A DNA stretch of 64,000 bases, taken from the NCBI RefSeq assembly GCF_040616545.1, contig NZ_CP156688.1, positions 930,001-994,000 on the forward strand, in the 5' to 3' direction. The notes beneath the pieces are model-generated. The model worked only from the letters and a program-made list of their open reading frames with translations. It did no database searches and was not told where the DNA came from. Shown here piece after piece: positions 33,443-43,137 of this stretch. A program made the translations under genes and the position numbers. Numbering within the stretch: the stretch's first letter is position 1; every line of letters starts with the position of its first letter. Source of the DNA: Akkermansia muciniphila. Its GTDB lineage: Bacteria > Verrucomicrobiota > Verrucomicrobiia > Verrucomicrobiales > Akkermansiaceae.

Positions 33443-34615
33443 TTAGTCCGCTTCACGCTCTATTATTTCCCCTTCATCCCGGTTATCGGGCTCATAGCAG
33501 GTAACATCTTCATTTAACATGGAATAGTAACTATATGGCTCTTCCTTTTCCAAAGGCCCTTCCCTTGCTTTTTGAAAATGCTTCAATTCCCTGCCATGCT
33601 CATCAAAATAACTGATCTGCTGGAATCCATGTTCCGGATAGGAAAAACGGATAATAGCACACTTCATTAAATGATCGGAACTTAACTCTCCGTTTTCGTC
33701 GTAATAGCGGATTTCCTTCACGGCGCGGCCTCCTCCCAAATCACTTTCCGGTTCATAATGGTCTACGCAACGCCGGGCCCACCCCTGGAGGCCACGAGTC
33801 AACCGGCCAAACTTGTCCGTATATTCCGCTTCCGCCATATCGTAGGGTTCCAGATAATATCTGGACCGCAGTAGATCCTCAGGAAGATAAAGCCATCTTT
33901 CACATTCATCATTAAAATCTCCAAATCTCCCCTTTAAATAAAAAGTCTTTCGACCAGAAGATGTTACTTCCGCCTCCCATCCCTTGTGTACTTCACGGCA
34001 CACCACCCCCGCTTTAAAAGCGGGAGTGGCTTTATACTGGTGATAATGGATCATGTTTCCAAGAGGAAAAACCGCCGGACGGGAAATATCAACCGGTTCA
34101 TCAGACGTATCAAAGAATGTTTCTTTGATGACAGCATCTCCTTTGACCAATACATCTCCCCGGTGATATCCGTGAAGACACGGACATGGTTTTCCGGACG
34201 CATCATAAAACGCGACGCTTTGGTGACCTCTATTACGTTCTACTATCCTTAAATGAAATCCCAAATCTTCCAGTTCACATATTTTCCCGTCTTTGGAAAA
34301 AAACAGTTCCTGATATACCTGATGATCTTCCGTATGACGAAAATTATTCCGGCTCACATCATAAACTTTCTTGGGGTAAAACTGTGACAAAAGTCCTAAA
34401 AAACCTGTTTGAGCAACTTTCTCCGCCGAAAGTCTTCCCATATGCCATAAAGTGATGCTTAATCTCAAATACTGTTCTCCTCCACGCCATTCCAGAGACT
34501 CCAGATTTACATCCCTACCGTCGAAATCAGGATACCGGGAATCATCATAGGAAGGATAATTACGCATGGTATCAGCATACCCTACAATGGATGCATAAGC
34601 CTCTCTATTGATCAT
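33443..34615 (-). CDS. Unknown protein of the RHS island, copy B; signal peptide cut off by a lost start codon
   Basis: A 390-residue protein from the ATG at 34615, which has a good GGAGG 8 nt upstream. No family was recognised. It has repeated Tyr/Asp/Gly motifs resembling YD-type units (FYDASGKPCPCLHGYHRGD, YYDENGELSSD, YFDEHGRELKH) and shares most of its length with copy A (34842-36149). The frame stays open upstream to 34684 and there encodes KYCKYAFLICLGLFSPVEG, a plausible signal peptide matching that of copy A, but the codon in the start position (34681) is ATA. As read, the protein is either cytosolic or uses a rare ATA start. It is the last gene of the island. Confidence 0.65.
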   Translation of the reverse strand: MINREAYASIVGYADTMRNYPSYDDSRYPDFDGRDVNLESLEWRGGEQYLRLSITLWHMGRLSAEKVAQTGFLGLLSQFYPKKVYDVSRNNFRHTEDHQVYQELFFSKDGKICELEDLGFHLRIVERNRGHQSVAFYDASGKPCPCLHGYHRGDVLVKGDAVIKETFFDTSDEPVDISRPAVFPLGNMIHYHQYKATPAFKAGVVCREVHKGWEAEVTSSGRKTFYLKGRFGDFNDECERWLYLPEDLLRSRYYLEPYDMAEAEYTDKFGRLTRGLQGWARRCVDHYEPESDLGGGRAVKEIRYYDENGELSSDHLMKCAIIRFSYPEHGFQQISYFDEHGRELKHFQKAREGPLEKEEPYSYYSMLNEDVTCYEPDNRDEGEIIEREAD

Positions 34616-34841
34616 CAACCGGCCCTCCACCGGAGAAAAGAGACCAAGGCATATTAAAAAAGCATATTTACAATATTTTATATTTTAATTCTGGATGTAT
34701 GTAATCTTCAATAATCCATTTCCATACCTTCATCAACCAGAAGGAAAGAACATTCTGTGAAAAATTTTGTTCCTTCATTGAATTAGAGGAAGGACAGTCT
34801 GCCAATGACAAAGGCCGAACTGAACGCTTTATCCGTCTCCG

Positions 34842-36149
34842 TTAGTCCTCTTCACGCTTTACCTCTTCTCCATCATCTCGATTATCGGCCTCATACACGG
34901 TCACATCATCATCAAGCATAGAATAGTATGTATAAGAATCAGAAGATTCCCTGTCCAAAGTTTCTAAAAGATCTTTCTTTTCTTTTTTTAAATGTTTCAA
35001 TTCCCTGCCGTGTTCATCAAAGTAAGCAATCTGTTGAATTCCCTTCTCCGGATAAGAAAAACGGATAATCGCACACTTCCTTTGATGATCAGAACTTAAC
35101 TCTCCATTTTCGTCGTAATAACGGATTTCCTTTACGGCGCGGCCTCCTCCCAAATCACTCCCAGGTTCATAATGGTCTACGCAACGCCTAGCCCACCCCT
35201 GGAGGCCACGAACCAACCGTCCAAACTTGTCCGTATATTCAGCTTCAGCTACATCATAAGGGTCCAGATAATACTTTGCGTGAAGCAGGTTTTCAGGCAG
35301 GTATAACCGTAATTGATTAATATCGTTCCAATCACCGAATCTTCCTTTTAAATAAAAGGTTTTTCTTGTAGAAACTGTCAATTCCGCCTCCCATCCTTGA
35401 TGAACTTCCAGGCAGACAACGCCCGCCTCCCCAGCGGGCGTTGCCTTATATTGATGGTAACGGATCATTCGTCCTTTCGGGAAAATAGCTGGACGTTCCA
35501 CATCTATAGGATCCTGGCTCCCGATACTTCTTGAATCATCTCCTTTTCCAAAAAAAGATTCCCTAAAAACGAAAGGGCCATTGAGAATTCCTGCCCCTTC
35601 CTGACAAATAACCTCTCCCCGGTGATAACCATTTGCACAAAAGGCATCTTCTCCCCGAACACCATAAAAAGTGACGCACTTACGTCCCCTATTCTCTTCC
35701 ACCACACGCATGTGATAACCCTGATTGTCAAGGTTACAGATTTTCCCGTCCGGAGTGAAATAGGTGTACATATGCAATGAATATTCCTGAATATCCGTCC
35801 ATCCCCGGTCGTTCGTTTCATCATAATCCTTTTTGGGGTAGAATCCGGAGAGGAGATTCAAAAACTCTCCCTGCTTCCGGTTTGTCCTGCGGGGTGCGTC
35901 GGTCCATTCTTCACAATTAAAAATCAGTTTCCATTGAAGAAATTGATGATGATTGAATTCCATCAACTTTTGTTCACTCCATCTTCCATTGATGGGAGGA
36001 TACTTTCTATCGGAATACCCGGGATTTGGAGGTTCCGATAAATCCATCACAGGATGTCCAATAGGATCTATCATTCGCCGTGCTCCTTCTGAAGGGGCTA
36101 TTCCACACAGTCCTATTATTAGGAATACCAATAGAAAGTTAATATTCAT
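34842..36149 (-). CDS. Unknown exported protein of the RHS island, copy A
   Basis: A 435-residue paralog of copy B with an intact signal peptide (NINFLLVFLIIGLCGIAPSEGA). Shared blocks include GYHRGEV, RYHQYKATPA, GWEAELTVSTRKTFYLKGRFGDW, GLQGWARRCVDHYEP and GGGRAVKEIRYYDENGELSSDH, with an acidic C-terminus. The repeated Y-[DF]-x-x-G units suggest a beta-rich, YD/YwqK-like fold, but no named domain is certain. It follows the two small membrane proteins by 198 nt of AT-rich DNA, which probably holds its own promoter. As an exported neighbour of an RHS protein it could be a delivery, chaperone or extra immunity component; none of these is shown. Confidence 0.65.
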   Translation of the reverse strand: MNINFLLVFLIIGLCGIAPSEGARRMIDPIGHPVMDLSEPPNPGYSDRKYPPINGRWSEQKLMEFNHHQFLQWKLIFNCEEWTDAPRRTNRKQGEFLNLLSGFYPKKDYDETNDRGWTDIQEYSLHMYTYFTPDGKICNLDNQGYHMRVVEENRGRKCVTFYGVRGEDAFCANGYHRGEVICQEGAGILNGPFVFRESFFGKGDDSRSIGSQDPIDVERPAIFPKGRMIRYHQYKATPAGEAGVVCLEVHQGWEAELTVSTRKTFYLKGRFGDWNDINQLRLYLPENLLHAKYYLDPYDVAEAEYTDKFGRLVRGLQGWARRCVDHYEPGSDLGGGRAVKEIRYYDENGELSSDHQRKCAIIRFSYPEKGIQQIAYFDEHGRELKHLKKEKKDLLETLDRESSDSYTYYSMLDDDVTVYEADNRDDGEEVKREED

Positions 36150-36347
36150 CTTATTTGCCAGAGATCATATTTATTAAATCAGGAGCATATGATTTTCATT
36201 ATACCATTTCCAAGGGGCTTCTTCACACTTAATCATATTTCATTTTATTAAATGTATTTTAATAACATTAAAAAAATGAATAAGCTACTAATAAATGGAA
36301 TATTATATACAATAATTATATTGATTAATGAAGAAAAAATCACAGAA

Positions 36348-36779
36348 TTATTTACTATCCTTCTGGCGCCATTTTTCCAACGTTTCTTTGCCCAAAATGA
36401 CCCGGTGCAAGGAGACGTCGTATACTCCCTTATAGTTATCCTTCATTTCAAAACCTATATAGATGCCATCCTTCCCTTCCAAGATGGTCATATTCAACCC
36501 TTCATACTTTGTTCCTTTCATTCCGTATTCGACCTGCTTCTTAACTGAGGGTAAACGTCCATGCTTTTTTTGGAAAGCGTGAGCCCACAAACCAACTTCC
36601 TCCAGTTCTTCCTTTACGGAAGAAACGCTTGTGTGCATTTCCTGCATTGTTTTAAACCAGAGCATTACGTTTATGGAGATGGATATCAAAAGCAATCCTC
36701 CTAAAACAATAAACGCTTTCTTCATCCAAAAACGCTTTGGGACGTTTCTAGCATTTGCGATACATTCAGTCTCATTCAT
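36348..36779 (-). CDS. Small single-pass membrane protein, candidate second immunity or accessory
   Basis: A 143-residue protein with one transmembrane helix (KAFIVLGGLLLISISINVMLWF, about residues 20-42), a short coiled segment and a C-terminal domain of about 80 residues (VEYGMKGTKYEGLNMTILEGKDGIYIGFEM, VILGKETLEKWRQKDSK). The topology predicts the domain in the periplasm. It starts 3 nt after the stop of the preceding small gene, so it is in the RHS operon. It is AT-rich like the RHS tail. No family was recognised; its place and topology fit an immunity or accessory protein. Confidence 0.6.
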   Translation of the reverse strand: MNETECIANARNVPKRFWMKKAFIVLGGLLLISISINVMLWFKTMQEMHTSVSSVKEELEEVGLWAHAFQKKHGRLPSVKKQVEYGMKGTKYEGLNMTILEGKDGIYIGFEMKDNYKGVYDVSLHRVILGKETLEKWRQKDSK

Positions 36780-36782
36780 AAA

Positions 36783-37169
36783 TTAATCCGAAGGTAGGGA
36801 GTCATATTGGATAACAAATTCATCTGGAAATTTACTATAATAATTTACCCAGTATTTATCATTAATAATTAAACCTACCCATAATCCCTTACTATCAAGT
36901 CGATCAATATTGACAGAGATTCCGCGTGGAATTTTACACATGGAGTAAACGCTCCGAGAATCACCCGGAGGGAGACGATATCTCTCCTTCCCATTGCTCT
37001 TTCCCCACTGTTCTACCCGCAAAACCATTTTATAAAGGCATTCCGGTGCCAGCTCACGCATCTCTTTAATTCCATTAATTAAAACTATATCAAATAAGAT
37101 AGAAATAAATAGCAGAAAAATCAACAAGAGTAATATAAACCATTTTAAAATAATAGGCATGATAGACAT
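36783..37169 (-). CDS. Small single-pass membrane protein, candidate immunity protein to RHS tail
   Basis: A 128-residue protein with a long N-terminal hydrophobic helix (IILKWFILLLLIFLLFISILFDIVLI) and a C-terminal domain of about 95 residues, expected in the periplasm. It begins 4 nt after the RHS stop; an internal ATG at residue 4 is an alternative start. A cognate immunity gene is normally the first gene after a polymorphic toxin, so it is the prime candidate. A membrane-anchored periplasmic form would suit a toxin acting on a periplasmic or wall-precursor target, as with colicin M and its immunity protein. No sequence match to that protein is claimed. Confidence 0.6.
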   Translation of the reverse strand: MSIMPIILKWFILLLLIFLLFISILFDIVLINGIKEMRELAPECLYKMVLRVEQWGKSNGKERYRLPPGDSRSVYSMCKIPRGISVNIDRLDSKGLWVGLIINDKYWVNYYSKFPDEFVIQYDSLPSD

Positions 37170-37173
37170 ATAA

Positions 37174-40100
37174 TTACAAAAATTTCATTAATGGAAGTAC
37201 AGATTTCTCTTCAAATTTTAATTTTACCGATGGGGCTGTTACATTGAATGGTTTACCCGGTATATGAGAACCTAACCAAGTACGCAACTCTCTTCCATGC
37301 AATAACCCTACTTCTCCTCTAATCTTAGCGGCAAACAAATCTAGAGCTTCCCCGACAACATCACTAAATTCAACATTAAAATCCCATGCGTCCGGCTCCA
37401 TGGTAGCTTCTCCCGAAGCATACCACTTATCACGAGATTCGCAACAAACTTTTGTGCCACATTTTAGATTAAAATTCCCTAACCCTCCTGTAGAATGCCC
37501 TCTATCTTTAAAATTAACTAAGTAATTATTTTGGTACTCTACTATTTTCCCAGAAGTTGCTTTTGAACACTTTTCCTCCAATTCTTTTTTAAATTCATTA
37601 CTAGTTGTCAAAGATCCTTTAGGTTTTATGTATCGAGGAAACATCCAAGCTTGAAGTTCATAATCAGAATTTTCTCCTCTGATATATTTATCTAAGAATA
37701 AAATTGGCAAAGGAGCTTCATTAAAATTTCCAACCTCTTTTACCGTAAAAAACCAAACCGCATTCCATCTCTCTTTCCATACTATAATTGTATCAATTAT
37801 AGTAGGTACTACTTTATCTATTATTGTTCCAATCATCGTAGGATCAATCATTCCTAATATATCAAAAAAATAATTTGTATTATTCAGATAATTATATAAA
37901 TTATATCCTCCATCTTCATTAGCCAAATCTCTACTCATCCATCTTCCATCCAAGGGATTCAAATATCGGAAATTATAGTAAACTAATCCTAATTCTTTTT
38001 CATAATACTCGCTAGAATATAAAAAAGGATTAATTTCATCTATATCCCCAGAACTATTAATGATATTACCATACGGACCATATTCCCATAACGCACGGCG
38101 TCCACCCAGAATGCCAAAAGCCGCAGTTACATTTTTCTGCGTGTCATGGGTCAAATAAATGGTCTCCTTATAGCTTCCATCCTCATTCCATAATCCCATG
38201 CTTAATACACGAGTAGCTACAGTTTCAGAAGGATCCCAGAAATACGTTTTGGTCAACGAAGGAGGCTCTTCTTCCATACTCCGTGTTGCATCCAACTCCG
38301 CGATCTGCAGATAACCATTATAGACATATCGCAATTTCTTCTGCAGTGCTCCATTGTCGTAGACGGCTTTTTCTACTCGGCGTCCCATATAATCATAAAC
38401 GCACACTACAGAGGTTTGGCCATCCCGATGGGTAAAGTTTACAGGACGATTTTCCGCGTTATAAGTGACTGTCCATTCTCCTGTGGAAGTTTTTAAAACG
38501 TCCTGGTTTCCATTCATATCATACTTGGGCACGAAAGACACCTCCCCCTGGGTGATATTCGTATATTGGTTGAGAATATTGCTCTGATAAGTTTTCTGTC
38601 CCTGATCCGCCACATTTTCCCGATTGCCGATGTTATCGTAAGCATAAGCAAGAGAGGCTCCGGGAACCATCCTATCTCCGGTCAGTTCTCCCCGGTCATT
38701 ATAGGTGTAAGAATGGCACCTTCCCGGATTAGGCGTATTCCAATAATCACGCTTTTGAACGATCCTTCCCAATAGATCATAATCATATTCATGCTTAACC
38801 GGAGAATTGGTGCTGTTAGGGCGCCAATAGTCCAGTTTGGTCACCAGATTCCGATGCTCATCCCACATAATAAGTTTCTTGAGAGGATTGGGGTAGTCCA
38901 GGGAAGACAGCAAACCACTAGCTGGATCATAGTCCCAGGTGAAAGGAACTTCTTCCGTGTCAGGCAACGCAGTATGGAGGCGCCCTTCATCGTCATAGGC
39001 CAGCGTGATATCCTGAACCGGAACTCCATGATAAGACAGGGCATGCCCGGAAGAACGCCCCAAGTCATCACGCTTCCACGTGACAACGGAGGCATAAAGC
39101 CCAGACGTATTTTCGGTCTCCTTTTCACCATACCGGTTGTAGGAAAAAATACGTGTCCCCAAGGCATCCGTTACATTGGTCACCTGTCCTAAATGGTTAT
39201 AGGCATAGGCAATATCCTCTGTATTATCCCCGTATGTAACGGCAGCAAGTTCACCCGTTAACGGTACATAGGAGCGGGCAACCGTCATGCCATCAGGTTT
39301 TGTTGTCAAAATCAATTGACCCAAATCATCATAAGTATAATCCTCGTGAGAGCCATCGGCATAAGTCTTTTTCAGGAGCAAGCTGGAAGCTGGATCATAA
39401 GTCCACTCCGTTCGGTCACCATCCACACGGTCTGACGGATTGTCTGTAACGACAGTTCCAGGAATACGGAAGGTTGTCAATGCTGTCATCCGGTCCGCTT
39501 CATCGTATTCAAATAAAACGGGCTGTTCCCCCGTGCCGTATTGTGCCGTCTTACGCCCCCGCACATCATAAGCATACTCGCTGAACGTGCCATCCGGTCG
39601 GACCGTTTTGATCAGAAGACCTGTCACTGTATCGTATTGATGAACGGTAACGTTTTCAACAGCATCCCGATTGGCTACAGTCTGGCCTTTCAAATTGCTC
39701 TGCGTTGCGGAAACATTGCCGCGCCCATCAATCACTTGCACAAGATCGCCTTCCGGGAGATAGCGATGGGCATAACATGTTTTCACTCCGTCATGACCCA
39801 TGCTTTGCAAAAGTTCGCCATCTACGGAAATGGTTCGGGCATCCTGCACACAGCCGGGAGTTCTGCTCCATGAAACAAGGTTTCCGGCGTTATCCAGCGT
39901 CCAGCTTTCTGAAACATTTCCCCGTACATCCTTGGTAACCGTATGTTCCGTCAGCAATGGCTCTCCGGGAGCAACTGCCCGCATGGCGGATACAAGCTTC
40001 TTATGTTCCGTCACCAAAGGTTGGCCCTGTGCATTATAGACAGTTTCCACTGTTTGGTAATATACGGCCCCGGCCGCGCAAGGTACAGGAAGATTAAATT

Positions 40101-43100
40101 CATGAACATATCCCTCTTCCGTTTCCTGAATCCGGTCACGCAAAGGATCGGCTGCCTCCGCATCCGAAAGCTTGACGTATTGGCGCGTTATATTCCCCAG
40201 AACGTCATATTCCGTAAAAACCGGGGCGCTTCCCGTTTCTTTCTTCCGGGCAATTCGCCCATGCTCATTATAAAGTGTTTCTGTAACAACCATGGCCCCA
40301 TTGCCTGAGGGTACAGCACTGGAAACTATGCGTCCCCAACCATCTTCAATGCTTTCCGAAAGAACCGGGCCATCCATGGCATCCACACGGACCGTAGTCT
40401 TAATTCCCTGCGCCGTCAATTCATAGAAATAATACCGATTCTGCTGCCCAGTTCCCGTCTCAGATAAGAGGGAACCGTCCGGATGGCATGTCGTGATACG
40501 GGTTGCTCCCATCGATGTAGTTACGGAAGCGACCAAGCCATCCGGGGAATAGGAATAGCGCGTCACACACCCCAGAGGATCACTGGAAGACAAGGTCCTT
40601 CCCAAACTGTCATAAGTAGTCAGGACACTTTTACGCTGGCATTCCTTGTCTTCCGGATCCCCCGTAATAGTAATTTGCTCCACCACACGTCCTGCGGCAT
40701 CGCGAATATACTCGGTAGTAACGAGAGGTTTTGTCAACGTAGGACAAGGCGCATTGTAATCTTCCAGAACAGGGGTAGGTTCCTGTATTTGCCGGATCAG
40801 GCGGCGCCCAGCATCATATTCATACCGCGTGGAAACTCCATTGATATCGATTTCTTCCAAAGGGTTCCCGCAGCAATCCCAGATAGTGGAACTGCTTCTA
40901 CCATCGGCATGGAGCGTCAGAACCACTTTTCCTGTTTCATCCAGCTGGTATTGCTCCACCCCCAAAGATTCAAAATTCTCTCCGGTATGGGCTTGAGTTT
41001 CACGGGCAACCATGCGATCGGCTCCAGTGTACCAAGTAATGTCCCGCGTGGATTTGCCAGGAACAATTTCATTCGCCACCATTTGGGTAGCCACGCATTT
41101 ATAGGCAGCACCATATTCCGACGTCTCCTCGTAGCCATAAGCAGTCTGAACACCGTCCTCCTGTTGGACCAATTTCATACGCCCCCGGGCATAAACATTT
41201 TTTTCATCTCCTCCATACCATTCCGTGACACTCATAACGGCATGCGGACAGTTAAGACCGGTACGGGTAACAGTCTCCCGTTTGATAAGTCCTGTTTCCT
41301 CATAAGCATAGGTGGTGGTATTAAGCACGGTTTCCGTTCCATCTTCCGCCACAATTTTTTCCGTTTCCATTATGGGGCGCCAATCATTAAAAGCGCTGTC
41401 TGACCAAGTGGTTTCCTGTACCTTAAAACCGCCTCCTACCCACGGACGTGATGAACGAATTTCACGGCCCTTGGCATCGTATTCGTACTCGCTGACCAAT
41501 CCCCGTGGATCCTTCATGCGAATCATGCGGCCATATTGGGAAGAGGAACGATCCAGACAATACTCATATTCGGTAACCCGCACGTCTGGGTCCACACCAT
41601 ATTCACGGCGTGTCACACAATCCCCAAAGGCATAAGTGTTATTTACTTCCACCTCACGAGAAAGAATATTGCCTTCCGCATCCATAGAAAGGGTTGTTTC
41701 TTTAGTAACATTGGCGCTGATTTCCTCCACCAGTTTGGTAGAGGTAACAGAATTGCTGCCTTCTCCCCGTGTGAATTCCCAATGATCTTCAAAATTTTGT
41801 TCCGCAGGATTTGCCGGTATCCAAGTCCAGAAGCTGCGATAAACGGGTGCTCCAGGAGAACCATCCCTCTGTTCAAGCAGCTCAAAATGACGGGGAACTT
41901 CCGGCAAATCCGCCTCTTCCGGCAAAGCCCCCATGTTCCATTGCTTTCGCATTTCTCCTGTTATGGAATATAACCCTGTCTCCGGATCCTTTCCCCCTAC
42001 GGCAGATGCAGGATACCATTGGATCAATACACGCCGGGCCGAATAATCCGATAAATGAAGCAAACCATCCACCGTATTATAAACTTGCTGGATGGAACCA
42101 TCCGAATCACGGATAACTTCTATTCCCATATCTTTTATTGGAATACGAATTCCGGTATCAGTCTTGTAGCTTTCCAGAGTTTTTGTCTCTGCCAAGTAAC
42201 GATAGGCTTCTTCCAAATCAGTCACTTCTTCCAGATAGTAAGCTCCCGCAATATCACCGGTGTAAGACTGTCCCTGGGCATCCAGCATGCGTAACAACTC
42301 TGGATGAATCTGCCCTGTTCCGGAACGTTGAAAATTCTGCTCCTGTTCATTCCATCGGTAATAGCGGCTATCTCCATTTTCCGTTATCACAACTACTCGT
42401 TGAGCCGTGGCTTCCTTCACATGGCGCATGGAAACGTGTTCATAGGAAAATGCTTGCCTGGTAAAGGACGCTTCCTCCAAAACTTCCTCATGCAGTTTGA
42501 GGCGTCCTGAAGGAACGCCTGCAATAACGCCGCCGCGACCAAAACTGATTGTCAATTCGACACTTCCGGATTCGGGACAAGAACCGCCACTGGAATCTCC
42601 ATCTTCACACGGACATTTTGCTTTTTTCTTTTTATGGTACAATTTGACCAGTTGTATCCCATCGCCTTCTGCAAGTTTGGATTTATCAGTATGATATTTA
42701 ACGTATTTTCCTTCAGGGATTTCATACCTGCTTGTCAAAGCCACGAATCCTTCGTAGGAGTTTTCTACCGGTTCATACGCAATGCTATTATGCTGAATAT
42801 GGCAACGATGATAGCCACGTTCCAGATAAACGGACTTTTGCTGAGTACTTAAAGAACCACCTCCGGTACTGACAGTGAAACCTTTGTCATCAATCGTGAT
42901 GGAGCCGGTATCATCTGCATCTACACGAAAATAATAATTGGCTGATTCGTCGATTTTCAAATATCCATCCCAACGATGTTCACTATCATCTGGATTTTGA
43001 GCAATAGCCACTTTTGCCGGGCCATCCGTTCCATTTTCTTCAAAACCATCTTCCGGTTCCCCATTTTCCAGAATGTTGATGAACGGAGGCAATGATTCTT

Positions 43101-43137
43101 CACCTTCCTCCGCCATAAAAAGAGTATGATTGTTCAT
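37174..43137 (-). CDS. RHS-repeat polymorphic toxin-like protein
   Basis: A 1987-residue protein. Residues about 50-130 resemble a PA14-like beta domain (DGYLKIDESANYYFRVDADDTGSI). Many YD repeats follow (YEYDAKGREI, YSYSPDGLV, YTYDDLGQLI, YAYNHLGQV), building the RHS shell, and the core ends in the RHS-associated signature YYNFRYLNPLDGRWMSRD...NLYNYLNN...DILGM near residue 1760. The remaining 226 residues are a distinct AT-rich tail with DAWDFN, RELRTWLGSHIPGKPFNV and a Cys-rich CGTKVCCES, probably the effector domain. No signal peptide is seen, so delivery would need a secretion system not found here. Four genes follow on the same strand. Confidence 0.9.
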   Translation of the reverse strand: MNNHTLFMAEEGEESLPPFINILENGEPEDGFEENGTDGPAKVAIAQNPDDSEHRWDGYLKIDESANYYFRVDADDTGSITIDDKGFTVSTGGGSLSTQQKSVYLERGYHRCHIQHNSIAYEPVENSYEGFVALTSRYEIPEGKYVKYHTDKSKLAEGDGIQLVKLYHKKKKAKCPCEDGDSSGGSCPESGSVELTISFGRGGVIAGVPSGRLKLHEEVLEEASFTRQAFSYEHVSMRHVKEATAQRVVVITENGDSRYYRWNEQEQNFQRSGTGQIHPELLRMLDAQGQSYTGDIAGAYYLEEVTDLEEAYRYLAETKTLESYKTDTGIRIPIKDMGIEVIRDSDGSIQQVYNTVDGLLHLSDYSARRVLIQWYPASAVGGKDPETGLYSITGEMRKQWNMGALPEEADLPEVPRHFELLEQRDGSPGAPVYRSFWTWIPANPAEQNFEDHWEFTRGEGSNSVTSTKLVEEISANVTKETTLSMDAEGNILSREVEVNNTYAFGDCVTRREYGVDPDVRVTEYEYCLDRSSSQYGRMIRMKDPRGLVSEYEYDAKGREIRSSRPWVGGGFKVQETTWSDSAFNDWRPIMETEKIVAEDGTETVLNTTTYAYEETGLIKRETVTRTGLNCPHAVMSVTEWYGGDEKNVYARGRMKLVQQEDGVQTAYGYEETSEYGAAYKCVATQMVANEIVPGKSTRDITWYTGADRMVARETQAHTGENFESLGVEQYQLDETGKVVLTLHADGRSSSTIWDCCGNPLEEIDINGVSTRYEYDAGRRLIRQIQEPTPVLEDYNAPCPTLTKPLVTTEYIRDAAGRVVEQITITGDPEDKECQRKSVLTTYDSLGRTLSSSDPLGCVTRYSYSPDGLVASVTTSMGATRITTCHPDGSLLSETGTGQQNRYYFYELTAQGIKTTVRVDAMDGPVLSESIEDGWGRIVSSAVPSGNGAMVVTETLYNEHGRIARKKETGSAPVFTEYDVLGNITRQYVKLSDAEAADPLRDRIQETEEGYVHEFNLPVPCAAGAVYYQTVETVYNAQGQPLVTEHKKLVSAMRAVAPGEPLLTEHTVTKDVRGNVSESWTLDNAGNLVSWSRTPGCVQDARTISVDGELLQSMGHDGVKTCYAHRYLPEGDLVQVIDGRGNVSATQSNLKGQTVANRDAVENVTVHQYDTVTGLLIKTVRPDGTFSEYAYDVRGRKTAQYGTGEQPVLFEYDEADRMTALTTFRIPGTVVTDNPSDRVDGDRTEWTYDPASSLLLKKTYADGSHEDYTYDDLGQLILTTKPDGMTVARSYVPLTGELAAVTYGDNTEDIAYAYNHLGQVTNVTDALGTRIFSYNRYGEKETENTSGLYASVVTWKRDDLGRSSGHALSYHGVPVQDITLAYDDEGRLHTALPDTEEVPFTWDYDPASGLLSSLDYPNPLKKLIMWDEHRNLVTKLDYWRPNSTNSPVKHEYDYDLLGRIVQKRDYWNTPNPGRCHSYTYNDRGELTGDRMVPGASLAYAYDNIGNRENVADQGQKTYQSNILNQYTNITQGEVSFVPKYDMNGNQDVLKTSTGEWTVTYNAENRPVNFTHRDGQTSVVCVYDYMGRRVEKAVYDNGALQKKLRYVYNGYLQIAELDATRSMEEEPPSLTKTYFWDPSETVATRVLSMGLWNEDGSYKETIYLTHDTQKNVTAAFGILGGRRALWEYGPYGNIINSSGDIDEINPFLYSSEYYEKELGLVYYNFRYLNPLDGRWMSRDLANEDGGYNLYNYLNNTNYFFDILGMIDPTMIGTIIDKVVPTIIDTIIVWKERWNAVWFFTVKEVGNFNEAPLPILFLDKYIRGENSDYELQAWMFPRYIKPKGSLTTSNEFKKELEEKCSKATSGKIVEYQNNYLVNFKDRGHSTGGLGNFNLKCGTKVCCESRDKWYASGEATMEPDAWDFNVEFSDVVGEALDLFAAKIRGEVGLLHGRELRTWLGSHIPGKPFNVTAPSVKLKFEEKSVLPLMKFL

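Noticed and set aside
33443-43137. Prophage or integrative element
   Set aside because: No integrase, transposase, phage structural gene, tRNA or att-like direct repeat was found at either edge; only base composition marks the island.
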